Below are positions 1 to 8,809 of a DNA stretch of 39,865 nucleotides, one piece after another (the stretch's first letter is position 1; every line of letters starts with the position of its first letter). Under the pieces are notes generated by a model. That model searched no databases and had not been told where the DNA came from. It was given only the letters and a program-made list of their open reading frames with translations. Source of the stretch: Neelides folsomi (Eukaryota; Arthropoda; Collembola; Neelipleona; Neelidae); the NCBI GenBank assembly GCA_034687125.1, contig JAQGBZ010000494.1, forward strand, positions 1 to 39,865, read 5' to 3'. The position numbers and the translations under genes are program-made.

Positions 1-2
1 AA

Positions 3-878
3 ACTGTAAGTTATAGTTATTCGTTAACTGTCGGCCTTGCTTATTCAACTTCTGGTTCCGAATCCAAACATAAAGACCTAGTTGGGAACGGAATGTTAGG
101 AGTTGAATACCAAGTTGGTAACGGCACAAGAGAAACTCAAGGCCGAAGGAAAAGAAGTTTAAAAAACCCGCGCAAAATCAAAAATAAACCAAAATTGAAT
201 TATTACAAACAAAATAACAATCCGTTCCCGATTCCACCGCCGGATCCAATTCCACCTGGAATTAATCCAATCCCATTTCCACCAATTCCTCCTGAAACAA
301 TTCCTTTTCCCACTTTACCAATTCCACCGGGAGGAGCTCCTGTGATGCCACCTGGTGGTGGTGGAGCTGCACCAGTAATGCCAATGCCACCTGTTGGTGG
401 ACCAATGACACCTGTTGCACCTGGTGGGCCAATGGCACCGGCACCGGGCGGACCAGGCGCAGGCGCACCAGTTATTTGTGCACCTATGGTAATGCTACCT
501 CGACCACAAACTGAAACTGAAATTCTGAGGATTTATACACTTAATGCTCATGGGACATTGAGCACGGGTTACAATTGGGGAACGAGTGGATCAAGCACGT
601 GGAGTCCGGCGCGAACTACAAAAGTTTCTGTTAGCATTCCGCCCGGTCATTCAATCTCTGTTTATCAAGTTGTGGGGGTTTGTGGAGACATTATAATTAG
701 ACCGGAAAAAATATTCCAAAATGGGACGTATTTGGAAGAGAAAGCAAGATCGGCTTCAGAGGACGACAATTGGACAAATTTTCTTTATTTTAATAATATT
801 GTTAATCAAATTCCATCAATTTTTAACGACTTTTTAAATGTAGGGAAAAAATTTGCCAAAATTCTAAACTTATTATAA
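3..878 (+). CDS. Pro/Gly-rich protein, 3' part (5' end outside window)
   Basis: The reading frame is open from the left edge to a TAA at 876-878, so this is the terminal exon of a longer gene; the first ATG inside it (93) need not be the start. In order: a polar alternating segment rich in Ser/Tyr/Thr/Val; a basic patch GRRKR that could be a furin-type site; about 95 residues of low-complexity Pro, Gly and Ala (PIPPP, PGGAPVMPPGGGG); then a compact domain with STWSPARTTKVSVSIPPGHS followed by SVYQVVGVCGDIIIRP. Alternating polar stretches and a T-x-V-S-V-x-I-P-P-G segment occur in aerolysin/natterin-type beta-rich proteins, but the match is too weak to assign the family. No membrane segment is visible. 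An AATAAA-like signal lies near 1055. Function unknown; sure that it is coding, not of what it does. Confidence 0.7.
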   Translation, partial: TVSYSYSLTVGLAYSTSGSESKHKDLVGNGMLGVEYQVGNGTRETQGRRKRSLKNPRKIKNKPKLNYYKQNNNPFPIPPPDPIPPGINPIPFPPIPPETIPFPTLPIPPGGAPVMPPGGGGAAPVMPMPPVGGPMTPVAPGGPMAPAPGGPGAGAPVICAPMVMLPRPQTETEILRIYTLNAHGTLSTGYNWGTSGSSTWSPARTTKVSVSIPPGHSISVYQVVGVCGDIIIRPEKIFQNGTYLEEKARSASEDDNWTNFLYFNNIVNQIPSIFNDFLNVGKKFAKILNLL

Positions 879-919
879 TTACAATTGCATAAGTATTTAT
901 ATTAAATGCTAACTTAATA

Positions 920-1003
920 TATACAGTCCATTTACTTTGTAGTGTTCTTTTTGAGATATTTAGAATGTTAAAATAGAACGCTACAAAGTAAACGGGCTGT
1001 ATA
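920..1003. repeat. 84-bp TA-flanked MITE-like hairpin
   Basis: Two 29-bp arms (920-948 and 975-1003) are inverted copies agreeing at about 26 of 29 positions around a 26-bp loop. The ends read TATACAG...CTGTATA, so the element begins with CAG next to a TA dinucleotide, as in non-autonomous Tc1/mariner-type elements inserted at TA. It sits in the 3' flank of the preceding gene. No coding capacity. Confidence 0.6.
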
Positions 1004-1372
1004 TGTAAATCCATTCCATTAGTATAATATGTATGAAGAGAATTAAAACTGTCTAATAAAAATGATTAATTGGATTGATTGAATTAATCTTTTATTAAAT
1101 TTAAATATTTATCAATTTATTATTATTATCATATTAAAATTTTAATTTACGCCATTTTATTATTAAATAGTAATTTAGTTAATTAAATCTTCACAACCAA
1201 TACAGAATGATTATGTGGTCAATTAATTTTTTAATATAAATCATGAATTATTCCATAGATGTTGATATGATCGTCTATTCCGCACACCTTCAATTTTATA
1301 AATGTACTATATATATATCAAATATATTAGGAATGTATGTAGTTTAATATAAATATTTATAATTGAGATTTG
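1004..1372. other. AT-rich spacer
   Basis: I see only AT-rich sequence with AATAAA-type motifs. A second exon for the neighbouring broken peptide gene should lie here on the minus strand but cannot be recognised. Confidence 0.5.
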
Positions 1373-1503
1373 TCAATGTGCTTCTTTAACGATCGCCTTT
1401 GCGTCTTCTTCGTCCATTTCAACAAGAACTTTTCCTGACATACTCCTGAAAAAGAAGAAGTTAAAATGAGAAGAGAAAACGTGAAAAAAACTAAATTTTT
1501 AAT
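1373..1503 (-). pseudogene. Secreted-peptide family, copy 1 (broken)
   Basis: Minus-strand relic of the exon 1 seen intact at 8038-8166 and 3281-3409. The family core VLVEMDEEDAKAIVKEA is fully preserved. Three lesions are visible: the start codon is ATT (1503-1501) where the intact copies have ATG; one base is missing where the others read GTG-ATG-TCG, putting the signal-peptide half and the acidic half in different frames; and a TGA (1375-1373) directly follows KEAH where the others have a splice donor. The signal half still reads as hydrophobic leucine/phenylalanine-rich sequence in its own frame. A TATA-like box remains upstream. The high conservation of the core suggests recent loss. Confidence 0.75.
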
Positions 1504-1562
1504 TTTAAGATTTTGTTTGTCTTAAGGAGTTGAATGAAGACTTTGAAATGAATTTTAGGGTG

Positions 1563-1570
1563 TATTTATA
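1563..1570 (-). promoter_or_regulatory. TATA box of peptide copy 1
   Basis: Minus-strand TATAAATA about 60 bp upstream of the former start codon. Equivalent TATAAAT boxes lie upstream of all four family members, at 3489-3495, 4949-4955 and 8241-8247, some 60-85 bp before the start position. Confidence 0.45.
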
Positions 1571-1599
1571 CACAAAATAATTAATAATATCAAATATTA

Positions 1600-2080
1600 A
1601 ACAAATTGAGGAAAACTATTTTTAATCCTAAATGCCAAACTTTAATGGCCCTAAGGAAATTTTTCTTAAAATATTTTCCCTTAAAAACGGTTAAAAACCT
1701 CAACCTCAATCCAAGTCTAATTAAATAATTCTTATACCAATATAAGTGTAGACAATGTAGGTAAAATCATTATATACAATATACAATACATGTATTTCAA
1801 TAATTTATAAAATATTGATAATTAGCAAATGACCCAAATGTCCCAATTAATTTAAAATTGAAACTTTTCCCATCATAACTTAATTAACTGTTAGAAGAAA
1901 ATCTTTATTTTTATTAACCGAATCTTATCAATTTATAGTTTAACCGAGATATCATCTATTTTTGGGTCCCACAGAAAAAATATTGCATTTCCATTAATGA
2001 TAATAATATTACGATAAATAAAAAGACTCAATTTAAGTAATATATTAATAAAGGCCAGTTTGGCTTTGAGGGAGAGATAG
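1600..2080. other. Gene-free AT-rich spacer
   Basis: Upstream flank of peptide copy 1. No coding frame, RNA gene or convincing repeat recognised. Confidence 0.4.
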
Positions 2081-2084
2081 TGTT

Positions 2085-2560
2085 CACGAGTTGCCTTGTT
2101 AAGCAATTTTGGTCCCTGGGCTTGCCTGGATGGGTGAATGGGATGGCCTTACACTAATCAGGAAGAGCCGGGGTTCGATATTGGCGGTGAGGGGTTCACC
2201 TTGGCGAAAGGACCAGAGCTCACCAAGAGTTGGAGCCAGTGGCCAATACCAGGTCAGTTGAGGACTATATGCAAAGGTCTTCACATTTCTCTTCCTCAGA
2301 GCACATAGGTGGCGGCCGCGACCATTGTAGACACACACGGTCATAATCAAGTATCTTTCATGGAAGCATACAAATTAGTCTAATACCAATAGCGTATACA
2401 ACACGGGGTAAATTTCTTTCCACTGGGAACACACATATCAATCTAATATTGATAATGTGTGCCATACGGAGTAAAGAAATGCTTGTAAATAGGCTGAAAC
2501 AGACTGCAATGGGCCTCTAGGCCTGCGCGGCTGTGATGGTAACATTAACTATATAAAATT
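2085..2560. repeat. GC-richer SINE-like repeat with a small hairpin
   Basis: This block is clearly richer in G and C than its surroundings and has no supported coding frame. It contains GGGGTTCGATATTGGC, close to a tRNA B-box (GGTTCGANNC), about 35 bp after a purine-rich TGGATGGGTGAATGGG stretch where an A-box would lie, as in a tRNA-derived SINE. At 2411-2480 there is an imperfect inverted repeat (outer arms ATTTCTTT/AAAGAAAT, inner arms ACACATATCAAT/ATTGATAATGTGT). A SINE is the best reading, but no poly-A tail or target duplication could be fixed. Confidence 0.35.
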
Positions 2561-2598
2561 GTTATATCCTCTCATTTATAAATATATCCTTTGGCTAA

Positions 2599-2783
2599 CA
2601 TTCCGAATCTCTGCAAAACCATGGTTTTTCCATGGTTCAAAACCCTGTTCCATGGTTCCAGCGTGCATTTGTATAAGAATTGTGATTAGTGCCATCTAAC
2701 CTAACCTAAGCTAGCCTAACATATAAGAATAGAGAAACATGGTGCCCCATGGTTCTAGCATGGTTTTGCAGAGATTCCGAATC
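2599..2783. repeat. Foldback element with 25-bp inverted ends
   Basis: The left end CATTCCGAATCTCTGCAAAA and the right end (TTTTGCAGAGATTCCGAATC) are inverted copies with one mismatch over about 24 bp, each continuing inward into CATGG. The interior has several more CCATGG-centred motifs and a short run of AACCT/CCTAA units. No coding potential. It behaves like a small MITE; no target duplication is evident. Confidence 0.5.
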
Positions 2784-2975
2784 TCAGCCAATTCTTTATA
2801 CTGGGTGGTTGTGTTATTGATTGAAAAATAAATTTATTTTCAAAATGATTAATAAAAAATGATAATTTTGCATGCAAATAAATATTTATTAGAGGTTCAA
2901 TTTTCAGAAAATAGTTAATTGACATTAGTCGAAACCAAATGTTTTAACGGTTTTTTTTTTCAAAATTAATTTATT

Positions 2976-3409
2976 TTAGTATACATATTCGAATTGAAAT
3001 GAGTTTATTGTAAATATGTGTATTGTAAAGATGTCGATTGTCAGATTATTTTTTTCCAGATGACCATGAAGAGCTCCATGATGAAGACCAAGAAGTGACA
3101 TGAGGAGTAGAATGCCAAGTATGAGATTGATGATGGCTGGACCACGCACGTCTGCTTCGTCCTTCTGCAGCTTGGCTCTGGAAATTAATTAAATTTATTA
3201 ACAATTAATTTAAATAATTTAAATAAAGATTAATATTAATTTTTAATATTTAAATTTAATATTATTTTTATTAAATTTACCTCTGCTTCTTTAACAATTG
3301 CCTTCGCATCTTCTTCGTCCATTTCTACAAGGACTTTGGCCGACATCACTCCAGAAAATGTGGAGATCAAAAGGAGAAAGGTCAAAGTGAGAACAATGAG
3401 GTTCTTCAT
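2976..3409 (-). CDS. Small secreted peptide precursor, copy 2
   Basis: Exon 1 is 3281-3409: 43 codons, with ATG at 3409. It encodes a clear signal peptide (MKNLIVLTLTFLLLISTFSG, likely cut after VMS) and the acidic core AKVLVEMDEEDAKAIVKEAE. It ends in phase 0 at GAG|GTAAAT. The second exon is ambiguous. With the AG at 3171-3172 it starts at 3170 and reads LQKDEADVRGPAIINLILGI onwards to a TAA at 2976. With the first AG (3178-3179) it starts at 3177 and reads a Trp/His/Ser-rich tail after GRSRR, ending at 3046. Codon-position differences between copies 3 and 4 favour the first reading. A TATA box lies at 3489-3495. Family not recognised; the size and secretion signal would suit a venom, saliva or antimicrobial-type peptide, but that is a guess. 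Confidence 0.6.
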
Positions 3410-3488
3410 TTTAAGATTCGATTTCACTTCTGTGGAATTTAAATGAATGGCTTGGAAGTTGGATTATTTAATAAAAATTGTTGAGACT

Positions 3489-3495
3489 ATTTATA
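3489..3495 (-). promoter_or_regulatory. TATA box of peptide copy 2
   Basis: Minus-strand TATAAAT about 80 bp upstream of the ATG at 3409, in the same relative position as in the other family members. Confidence 0.45.
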
Positions 3496-3949
3496 CAAAA
3501 ATCCTTATCTAATCAATTTCGAAATTATGTAAATTAAGGAAAAATTTATTTTCCAAAATTATAATACCTAATTAATATTTTAATTATTATCTCTTCAAAT
3601 GTTTATCAGAGGAAATATTTCCCAAAATATTTTCCTTCAATTAGTCTCATTCTCTTGTTCTATTATAATTATAATGTAAATATAAATATAATAGAATCGA
3701 ATAGATTTCAATCTTACTTATTATGCCAATTTACATATGAAGTTTTTTCATCAATTCAGTATATGTAGGATACATATCTTACACTGTATACATACATGTT
3801 AGGTAATCATATGTATACATAATACCTATGTCGCATATTACAACGACAAATAATCAATTATCTTTTTGGTTGAAATCTTCAAAAGAGAATTTCTCTTTTT
3901 CTTTACCTCTTTAATGAAATTCGCGAAATTAAAAGGATCTACAATTATA

Positions 3950-4960
3950 AATTGGTAACATTTACTTTGTTCATCCGTCACACCATATAGAGTATAATGT
4001 GTACATTATATACCCGGTATATTAGGTATGGGTATAACATCATAATATTTGTAAGGCGCTTCAAGCCTATCTAAAATGTGATTAATTTCTATACTCCAAT
4101 TAGTTTGCTGTGAAATGAGAGTAACTGGAACAAGCCGAACGAGATGGATTATATAATCGTTAGATTCATCAACTGCAGCTTCACACACAATACAAACACT
4201 TAAACTCCAAAATATTGAGTTATGTCCACACATGTGTAATTACCTAATTACATTACTCCAATGACAAAAATATAAATTTAATAAATGAATTTATAATTTA
4301 TTTAGTAGTTCTGTGTTTCTTTTTGTTTAATCATGTTTTTGTGTTATGTGTGCATATGATTGATTATATCATGAAAAAATTTTTACTTTAGCGTTAACTG
4401 AATGTGAACGAGTTAATGTAAAATCAAATGATTTCGCTTAGCTATGTAAAAGCTTGCGAATTAGATTGATTCGTGAAGTTTTTATGATAGAATGATTAAA
4501 AATATTTATTTATACTGATAAGGTCGGCAGGGATCTGAAACATGTTACTACAATTTTTTGTAATTATTATAATAATAAATTAAGGCATATGTAATCCAAG
4601 TATGAACCCAACGCTTGGCTCTTCTACCTTCAGCTTGTTCCTAATGGCAATACAAAGAAATTAATCATTTACATTGAACAAAAATTATATTGTATTAATT
4701 ATTTAAATTCTAACTAAATAAGATGAAACATAATTTACCTTTGCTTCTTTCATAATGGCCTTCGCGTCCTCTTCGTCCATTTCAACAAGAACTTTGGCCG
4801 ACATGACCTCAGAGATAGTCGAAGCCAAAAGAAGAAAGGTCAAAGTCAAAAGAACGAGGTTCTTCAATTTTGTCTTTTACTTTTCAAGTTAACTTGAAAA
4901 AAATAGAGAAATTTGAATACTTGGACATTACATTTTAGAGTATTTACTATTTATACAAAT
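3950..4960. repeat. Segmental duplication, unit 1
   Basis: About 1 kb that recurs in the same orientation at roughly 7270-8290. Shared landmarks include GGAACAAGCCGAAC (near 4128 and 7441), the downstream flank with GTTAACTGAATGTGA, both peptide exons and their intron, and the promoter region. Similarity is near-perfect over the exons and patchier with indels outside. It carries peptide copy 3. Confidence 0.75.
4580..4867 (-). pseudogene. Secreted-peptide family, copy 3 (start codon lost)
   Basis: Nearly identical to copy 4. Exon 1 is 4739-4867 and exon 2, in the favoured reading, 4580-4633; the donor AAG|GTAAAT and the acceptor region are preserved. The initiation codon is TTG (4867-4865) where copy 4 has ATG, from a single A-to-T change, and no upstream in-frame ATG replaces it. 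The next Met lies inside the signal peptide's C-terminal end, so secretion would be lost. Otherwise the acidic core and the tail LKVEEPSVGFILGLHMP are intact. Either a very young pseudogene or a rare non-AUG start; the former is likelier. Confidence 0.7.
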
Positions 4961-5220
4961 TTTTTAACTTATCAATTTATGAATTAAATAAATTGAGGAA
5001 AGTTTATTATTTTAATCAAAAAATAAGAATTTATATGCTAAAGGCTGTTAAACCAACGTCAAGTGCTGTATTTGTGGAAAAATCAAAAATACATTTATTA
5101 CAACCTCAATAAAATTTTTAAATGTAATCTTCCAGTTTAATTGTTCTAATACGTAAGTGTAATGAACCAATAGGTAGGTATGTAATATAGTTAATTACAA
5201 AAGTTTTGTAATTAACACCA

Positions 5221-5520
5221 CACACTAGAACTTACACAGGTGAAAAGCCATTAAAATGTAAACTATGCAATAAAACATTTTCAGAGAATAGAAGTTTAAA
5301 AAATCACTCAAGAATTCATAGAGGTGAAGAACCATTTAAATATAAAATGTGCAATAAAGCATTTACACAGAATGGACATTTAATTATACATTCAAGAATT
5401 CACACAGGTTAAAAACCATTTAATTGTATTATTTGCAGGAAAAGCTTTCGACAAATTCAAAATATGTTATCCCACATACTTGTGAAAAATCTCAATAAAT
5501 GTTATTCTGTTACAAGATAG
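5221..5520 (+). pseudogene. C2H2 zinc-finger relic
   Basis: Two to three Kruppel-type fingers with TGEKP-like linkers are readable: KCKLCNKTFSENRSLKNHSR, then a finger whose first Cys is Tyr (YKMCNKAFTQNGHLIIH), then, after the linker HTG, an in-frame TAA (5410-5412) where a Glu codon is expected, followed by KPFNCIICRKSF and decay. The lost zinc ligand and the stop show it is not functional. It has no start and no neighbouring exons, so it is an isolated fragment, unrelated in detail to the ZAD gene at 8.8 kb. Confidence 0.75.
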
Positions 5521-5942
5521 TATTTATACTTTTATAGTACTTCAATATTTTGCCGTTCAACTCGTCCTGTTCCTCTTCAGAATCAAAGAAAGTTATCCTT
5601 TATAATCCATAAACTACAAATTAATAATGCTTAGTTAAGCCGCATGCACTCGAGTACGTACTACGAATTACATAGTTGTGTAATATCACATGCCCGACTT
5701 CATTTATACTTTCCTTAATTTAATTTTATTTTCATCAAACCGATATAGATTATTCAAAGTTCATGTCTAACTTTAATCTACATAAGGTCATAATTTAAAG
5801 TGCCAAATATTAAGCTTTAAAAGTAGCGCGTTGAGAAATGACAAACCTAAACATACTAGTTCAAATCAAAAAAAAAGTGCACACATTTCTCAGTTTTCCC
5901 CAGTGAAAGTAAAAACCAAGTCATAATTATTTATTGTTTTTA

Positions 5943-6790
5943 TTAAAGTTCAACATAATCTTCCCCTCTATCAACACATTTTCCCCATCGAGTGACTAAA
6001 GTACGTATTCCTCTTTCAAAGAAACCTTGTTCTTGTTCCCGAAACCATTGTTCCACGTAAGCAGTGAGTTCCTCATTTGTTGGAAATCTTCGCCCTTCCA
6101 ATTTCTTCTTGAGGGGACCAAAGAGATGAAAATCCGAGGGTGCCAAGTCAGAACTATAAGGAAGATGGTCCAAAACAACAAATTTCAATTTGTCAATTTG
6201 AGTTCGTGTCTCAAGTGATGTGTGCGGAGGAGCATTATCATTCTGGAGTAAAATGCCTCTTCTCAACATTCCTCTTCTTTTTCGCACTATTGCCAGACGA
6301 AGTTCGTTTTTAAGATTGCAATAAGAAGCGAAGTTTATTGTTTGACCTTGTGGGGAGTAATTTGTCATTATGACACCTTTGATGCCCAGAAGACGGTCAA
6401 CATAACCTTTCTCACCGATGCCGTTACCTGAAATTAGCTTTCATAAGCAATGATCATAGGTTAATTTAGTTAAATTAAAAAGTATATAAAAATATTTCAC
6501 ACTTTAAACTTGTGAGGACGAGGCGATTCCTTATGGTGCCATTCCATGGACGCCTTCTTTGACTTAGGTGTCAATTGATGAATCCATGATTCATCGCCAG
6601 ACGATCCAACATTTGTTGGCAAACAGCAACACGGCGGCAGGCCTTCATTTTATCGGTCAGCTTCTTTGGGACAATTCTGGCACACACTTTTCTGAAATGG
6701 AGCTCATTGTGAAGAATTCGCCATTCCAATATTGAGAGTCGAAGCAACCATAGCGAGGGAAAGTTTTCTGTTTACCCCTCTTGTTTTTTT
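5943..6790 (-). mobile_element. Degenerate mariner transposase with an intron-like insertion
   Basis: Minus-strand mariner-family (DD34D) transposase. From the N-terminus: ILHNELHFRKVCARIVPKKL, then GDESWIHQLTPKSKKASMEW carrying the first catalytic Asp, RPHKFK, KVMLTVFWASK, QNDNAPPH (second Asp) and YSSDLAPSDFHLFG (third Asp, with 34 residues between it and the second). The C-terminus ends GKCVDRGEDYVEL. Lesions: a frameshift plus deletion before GDESW, a one-base loss after FWASK, and a shift in the N-terminal helix region. A 75-bp AT-rich block (6428-6502) with GT...AG ends splits the frame exactly between KFK and VTASVRKVM. Terminal inverted repeats were not found. Inactive. Confidence 0.88.
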
Positions 6791-6799
6791 ATAAAATTC

Positions 6800-7260
6800 A
6801 TGCAAAATATGGATATTGTAAAATAGTTCATAAACATCTCAGAATTATTTGGTCTTCCTAAGTTAACTAGGAGAGTCAAAACAATTCACTGTGTAAGACT
6901 TTTGGTTTGAAGTAGTACACAAATTTACACCCTTCAAAAAACTACGAATGTGATTTAACAATTTCAGTCTAAAATGGAGTGGAGTAAATGAAAATTGGTT
7001 TATCAATAAGAATGACGATATTTGCTTAATATCTCATAAAATTTTGGATGCCTAATGATCTTTTTAATAAAATTATATACACAAAATCTCAAGTGATTCA
7101 TTTCGTAATTTTATCGACGTTCGTTACTCTATACCCAAGGTCCATGTGACTAACAGAAAGCCATTTCTAATAAACAATGTCACGTTTTAATCTGCATATA
7201 TTGAGGTTTAATTTGGTATATTACTTTTGGGAAAAGACCGAAAACTTTATTTACAAACTC
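6800..7260. other. Spacer between mariner relic and duplicated unit
   Basis: AT-rich; presumably includes the outer part of the mariner insertion, but no inverted terminal repeat was recognised. No gene seen. Confidence 0.35.
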
Positions 7261-7879
7261 GATTTTTAAGTCGGACAAGTGTAGTGGACACAACTATGTA
7301 TATGAATAAAATATGAATAAAGATTGAAAATATGAAAAATATGCAAGCGATTTGCAAATGCATAAGAATGCGATCTATAATCATAACATTTATAAGACTC
7401 TTCAAACCAACATATGTGAAAATGTGTATCACTACTAATTGGAACAAGCCGAACAAGATTTATCAAATATTCGTTAGATTCAGCATGTAACGTGTAACTC
7501 AATCAGAGTAAAATACAGTTATGTCCTGAACCTGTGTTGTGTATTTACTCCAATTACAAAAATAAATTTTATATATAATGCAATAATTGTAATATACAAT
7601 AATAAATGAATTTATAATCAATTAATTAGTTCTATATTTCATTTTTGTTTAAACGTGTTTTTGCGTTATGTTATGAAATAAATTATACATTAACGTTAAC
7701 TGAATGTGAGCTAATAAATGTAAATCAAATGATTTCTCTTTGTTGTGTTAAAACTTGCCATAATGGTTCATGGATTTTTGATGATTGAATGAATAAAAAT
7801 ATTTGAATGCAACAATTTATTTATTTATAATAAGGTCGGCAGGGATCTGGAAATTGTCACTATTTCTTATAATAATAAA

Positions 7880-8166
7880 TTACGGGATATGTAAGCCAAG
7901 TATGAACCCAACGCTTGGCTCTTCCACCTTCAGCTTGTTCCTAATGGCAATACAAAGAAATTAATCATTTACATTTAACAAAAATTTATTGTATTAATTA
8001 TTTAAATTCTAACTAAATATGATGAAACATAATTTACCTTTGCTTCTTTCATAATGGCCTTCGCGTCCTCTTCGTCCATTTCAACAAGAACTTTGGCCGA
8101 CATGACCTCAGAGATAGTCGAAGCCAAAAGAAGGAAGGTCAAAGTCAAAAGAACGAGGTTCTTCAT
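7880..8166 (-). CDS. Small secreted peptide precursor, copy 4 (best copy)
   Basis: Exon 1 (8038-8166) has ATG at 8166 and 43 codons: signal peptide MKNLVLLTLTFLLLASTISE followed by VMS, then AKVLVEMDEEDAKAIMKEAK, ending at AAG|GTAAAT in phase 0. Exon 2 in the favoured reading is 7880-7933, LKVEEPSVGFILGLHIP then TAA, giving a 60-residue precursor and a mature product near 37 residues. Using the earlier AG (exon start 7940) gives another frame with a GRAKR basic site, a Trp/Tyr-rich tail and a stop at 7860. All four differences from copy 3 in this exon change the residue in the second frame, but three of four are silent in the first. No cysteines. TATA box at 8241-8247. Family unknown. Confidence 0.68.
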
Positions 8167-8240
8167 TTTTGTCTTTTACTTTTCAAGTTAAATTGAAAAA
8201 AATAGAGAAATTTGAATACTTGGACAATGAATTTTAGAGT

Positions 8241-8247
8241 ATTTATA
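8241..8247 (-). promoter_or_regulatory. TATA box of peptide copy 4
   Basis: Minus-strand TATAAAT about 75 bp upstream of the ATG at 8166, matching the position seen in the other family members. Confidence 0.5.
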
Positions 8248-8299
8248 CAAAAAATTTATCTAATCAATTTATGAATTAAATAAATTGAGGAAAGTTTAA

Positions 8300-8809
8300 T
8301 TTAATAAAAAATATAAATTTGTATTCTAAACCAAAGGCGAGTGTCGTAGATTTAAGGAAAAACCAAAAAATATTTTTTTCCTTTTACAACCTCAATAAAA
8401 TCATTACATTTTAATTGTTTTATTTAATAATTTATTAATTAGGAGTTTTCCTTAAATATAATTATTTTCTTTAATATTATTTTTTTTTAATTATATTTAG
8501 GATAAATTAATTATAATTGTTAGATAAATCTTGTATGAATTATGATTTATGAAGATTAAAGGATTAATGACTACATGGACATTGTGAGAAATTGGATTTG
8601 TACACAAGTAAATGGAGGGCGTGTTGAGCCGAAATGTTTAAATGATTGATGAAATTTTCATTTTCATTTACCTTTAAATACTTAAATTTACCTTTAAAAA
8701 TCTTTATGTTAATTGGGGTTTATCCAAAGTTGTGAGATTTCGAATTCAACTTGATTAACTAATTGGTATAAATAAGTTATAAATACAAGTAGTTTTAAAT
8801 AAATGAGAA
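8300..8809. other. Intergenic region between divergent genes
   Basis: Separates the minus-strand peptide gene from the plus-strand zinc-finger gene, so it should contain both promoters. Very AT-rich; apart from the peptide TATA box I see no clear element. Confidence 0.4.

Larger units (their letters stand above)
7270..8290. repeat. Segmental duplication, unit 2
   Basis: Second copy, direct orientation, of the block at about 3950-4960. It carries the intact peptide copy 4. The two units are separated by a 2.3-kb spacer holding the zinc-finger relic and the mariner. Confidence 0.75.

Noticed and set aside
262..468. Minus-strand open frame opposite the Pro/Gly-rich gene.
   Set aside because: Shadow of the low-complexity proline repeats; leucine/valine/glutamine-rich by complementarity only.
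2698..2720. CTAACCTAACCTAAGCTAGCC resembles arthropod telomere repeat (TTAGG)n.
   Set aside because: Only three degenerate units inside a foldback element; too short for an interstitial telomere.
4006..4233. Open frame on the minus strand with a weakly similar partner at 7266-7502.
   Set aside because: The similarity is due to the DNA segmental duplication; indels put much of the two translations in different frames, and there are no family motifs.
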